This document shows positions 62,078 to 64,000 of a DNA stretch of 64,000 bases, piece after piece (position 1 is the first letter of the stretch; every line of letters starts with the position of its first letter). The notes under the pieces are model-generated. The model was given only the letters and a program-made list of their open reading frames with translations, was not told the DNA's origin and did no database searches. A program made the position numbers and the translations under genes. Source of the DNA: Acidimicrobiaceae bacterium (GTDB lineage Bacteria > Actinomycetota > Acidimicrobiia > Acidimicrobiales > RAAP-2); the NCBI GenBank assembly GCA_003142095.1, contig PLON01000016.1, positions 1-64,000 on the forward strand, in the 5' to 3' direction.

Positions 62078-64000
<1,923 letters not shown>

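Overview
The window looks like chromosome of a moderately high-GC actinobacterium. The evidence is GAF-ANTAR regulators, a locus with the gene order of Mycobacterium tuberculosis Rv0081-Rv0087, a Fur-family/KatG pair, many GTG starts and overlapping ATGA/GTGA junctions. The exact lineage cannot be read from the sequence; a non-mycobacterial lineage such as Acidimicrobiia is a guess. I saw no rRNA, tRNA, transposase or CRISPR array.

Layout. 1-2.5 kb: the 3' part of an MFS transporter, a small P-loop ATPase and a 61-residue membrane protein lying between two copies of a 41-bp direct repeat. 2.5-10.1 kb (minus strand): a tightly overlapping seven-gene operon for a membrane-bound, hydrogenase-like (complex I-related) complex whose large subunit lacks both Ni-binding cysteine motifs, headed by an ArsR-type repressor gene. 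10.2-21.2 kb: an AbiEi-like/Fic fusion, two GAF-ANTAR proteins, a flavin-reductase-like protein, a glycogen-debranching-type enzyme, a GT4 glycosyltransferase, an SRPBCC-like protein and a malic enzyme with an ACT-like N-terminus.

21.6-37.1 kb is a genome-defence or conflict island. It holds an Eco57I-type DNA methylase translationally coupled to a PLD-nuclease/SNF2-type helicase, a GNAT-PIN-GNAT-ASCH protein overlapping a free-standing ASCH protein, a PD-(D/E)XK-like protein, two HNH nucleases, a secreted pentapeptide-repeat protein and a DUF91/NucS-like nuclease. At 37.2-38.5 kb a small secreted membrane protein sits beside a decayed duplicate of the neighbouring transporter gene's 3' end. 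A remnant of the membrane-protein gene lies again at 50.7 kb.

38.5-49.5 kb is an amino-sugar or chito-oligosaccharide locus: a dipeptide/oligosaccharide ABC importer in which permease and both ATPases are one polypeptide, a binding protein, GH20 hexosaminidase, ROK repressor, SIS-domain protein and ROK kinase. 49.5-53.3 kb: an esterase, an unknown membrane protein, and a ring-cleavage dioxygenase paired with a carboxylesterase (MhqED-like).

53.3-62.0 kb is an apparently complete route from hydroquinone and hydroxyquinol to succinyl-CoA and acetyl-CoA. HapCD cleaves hydroquinone, HapE oxidises the semialdehyde and HapF reduces maleylacetate. Hydroxyquinol dioxygenase feeds maleylacetate, and PcaIJ plus PcaF finish. 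An IclR regulator is encoded in the middle, and the same perfect palindrome (TGTTCGCAGWACGAACA) lies before both hapC and the separate MhqE-like dioxygenase. The window ends in a Fur-type regulator gene with a perfect operator palindrome and the 5' part of katG.
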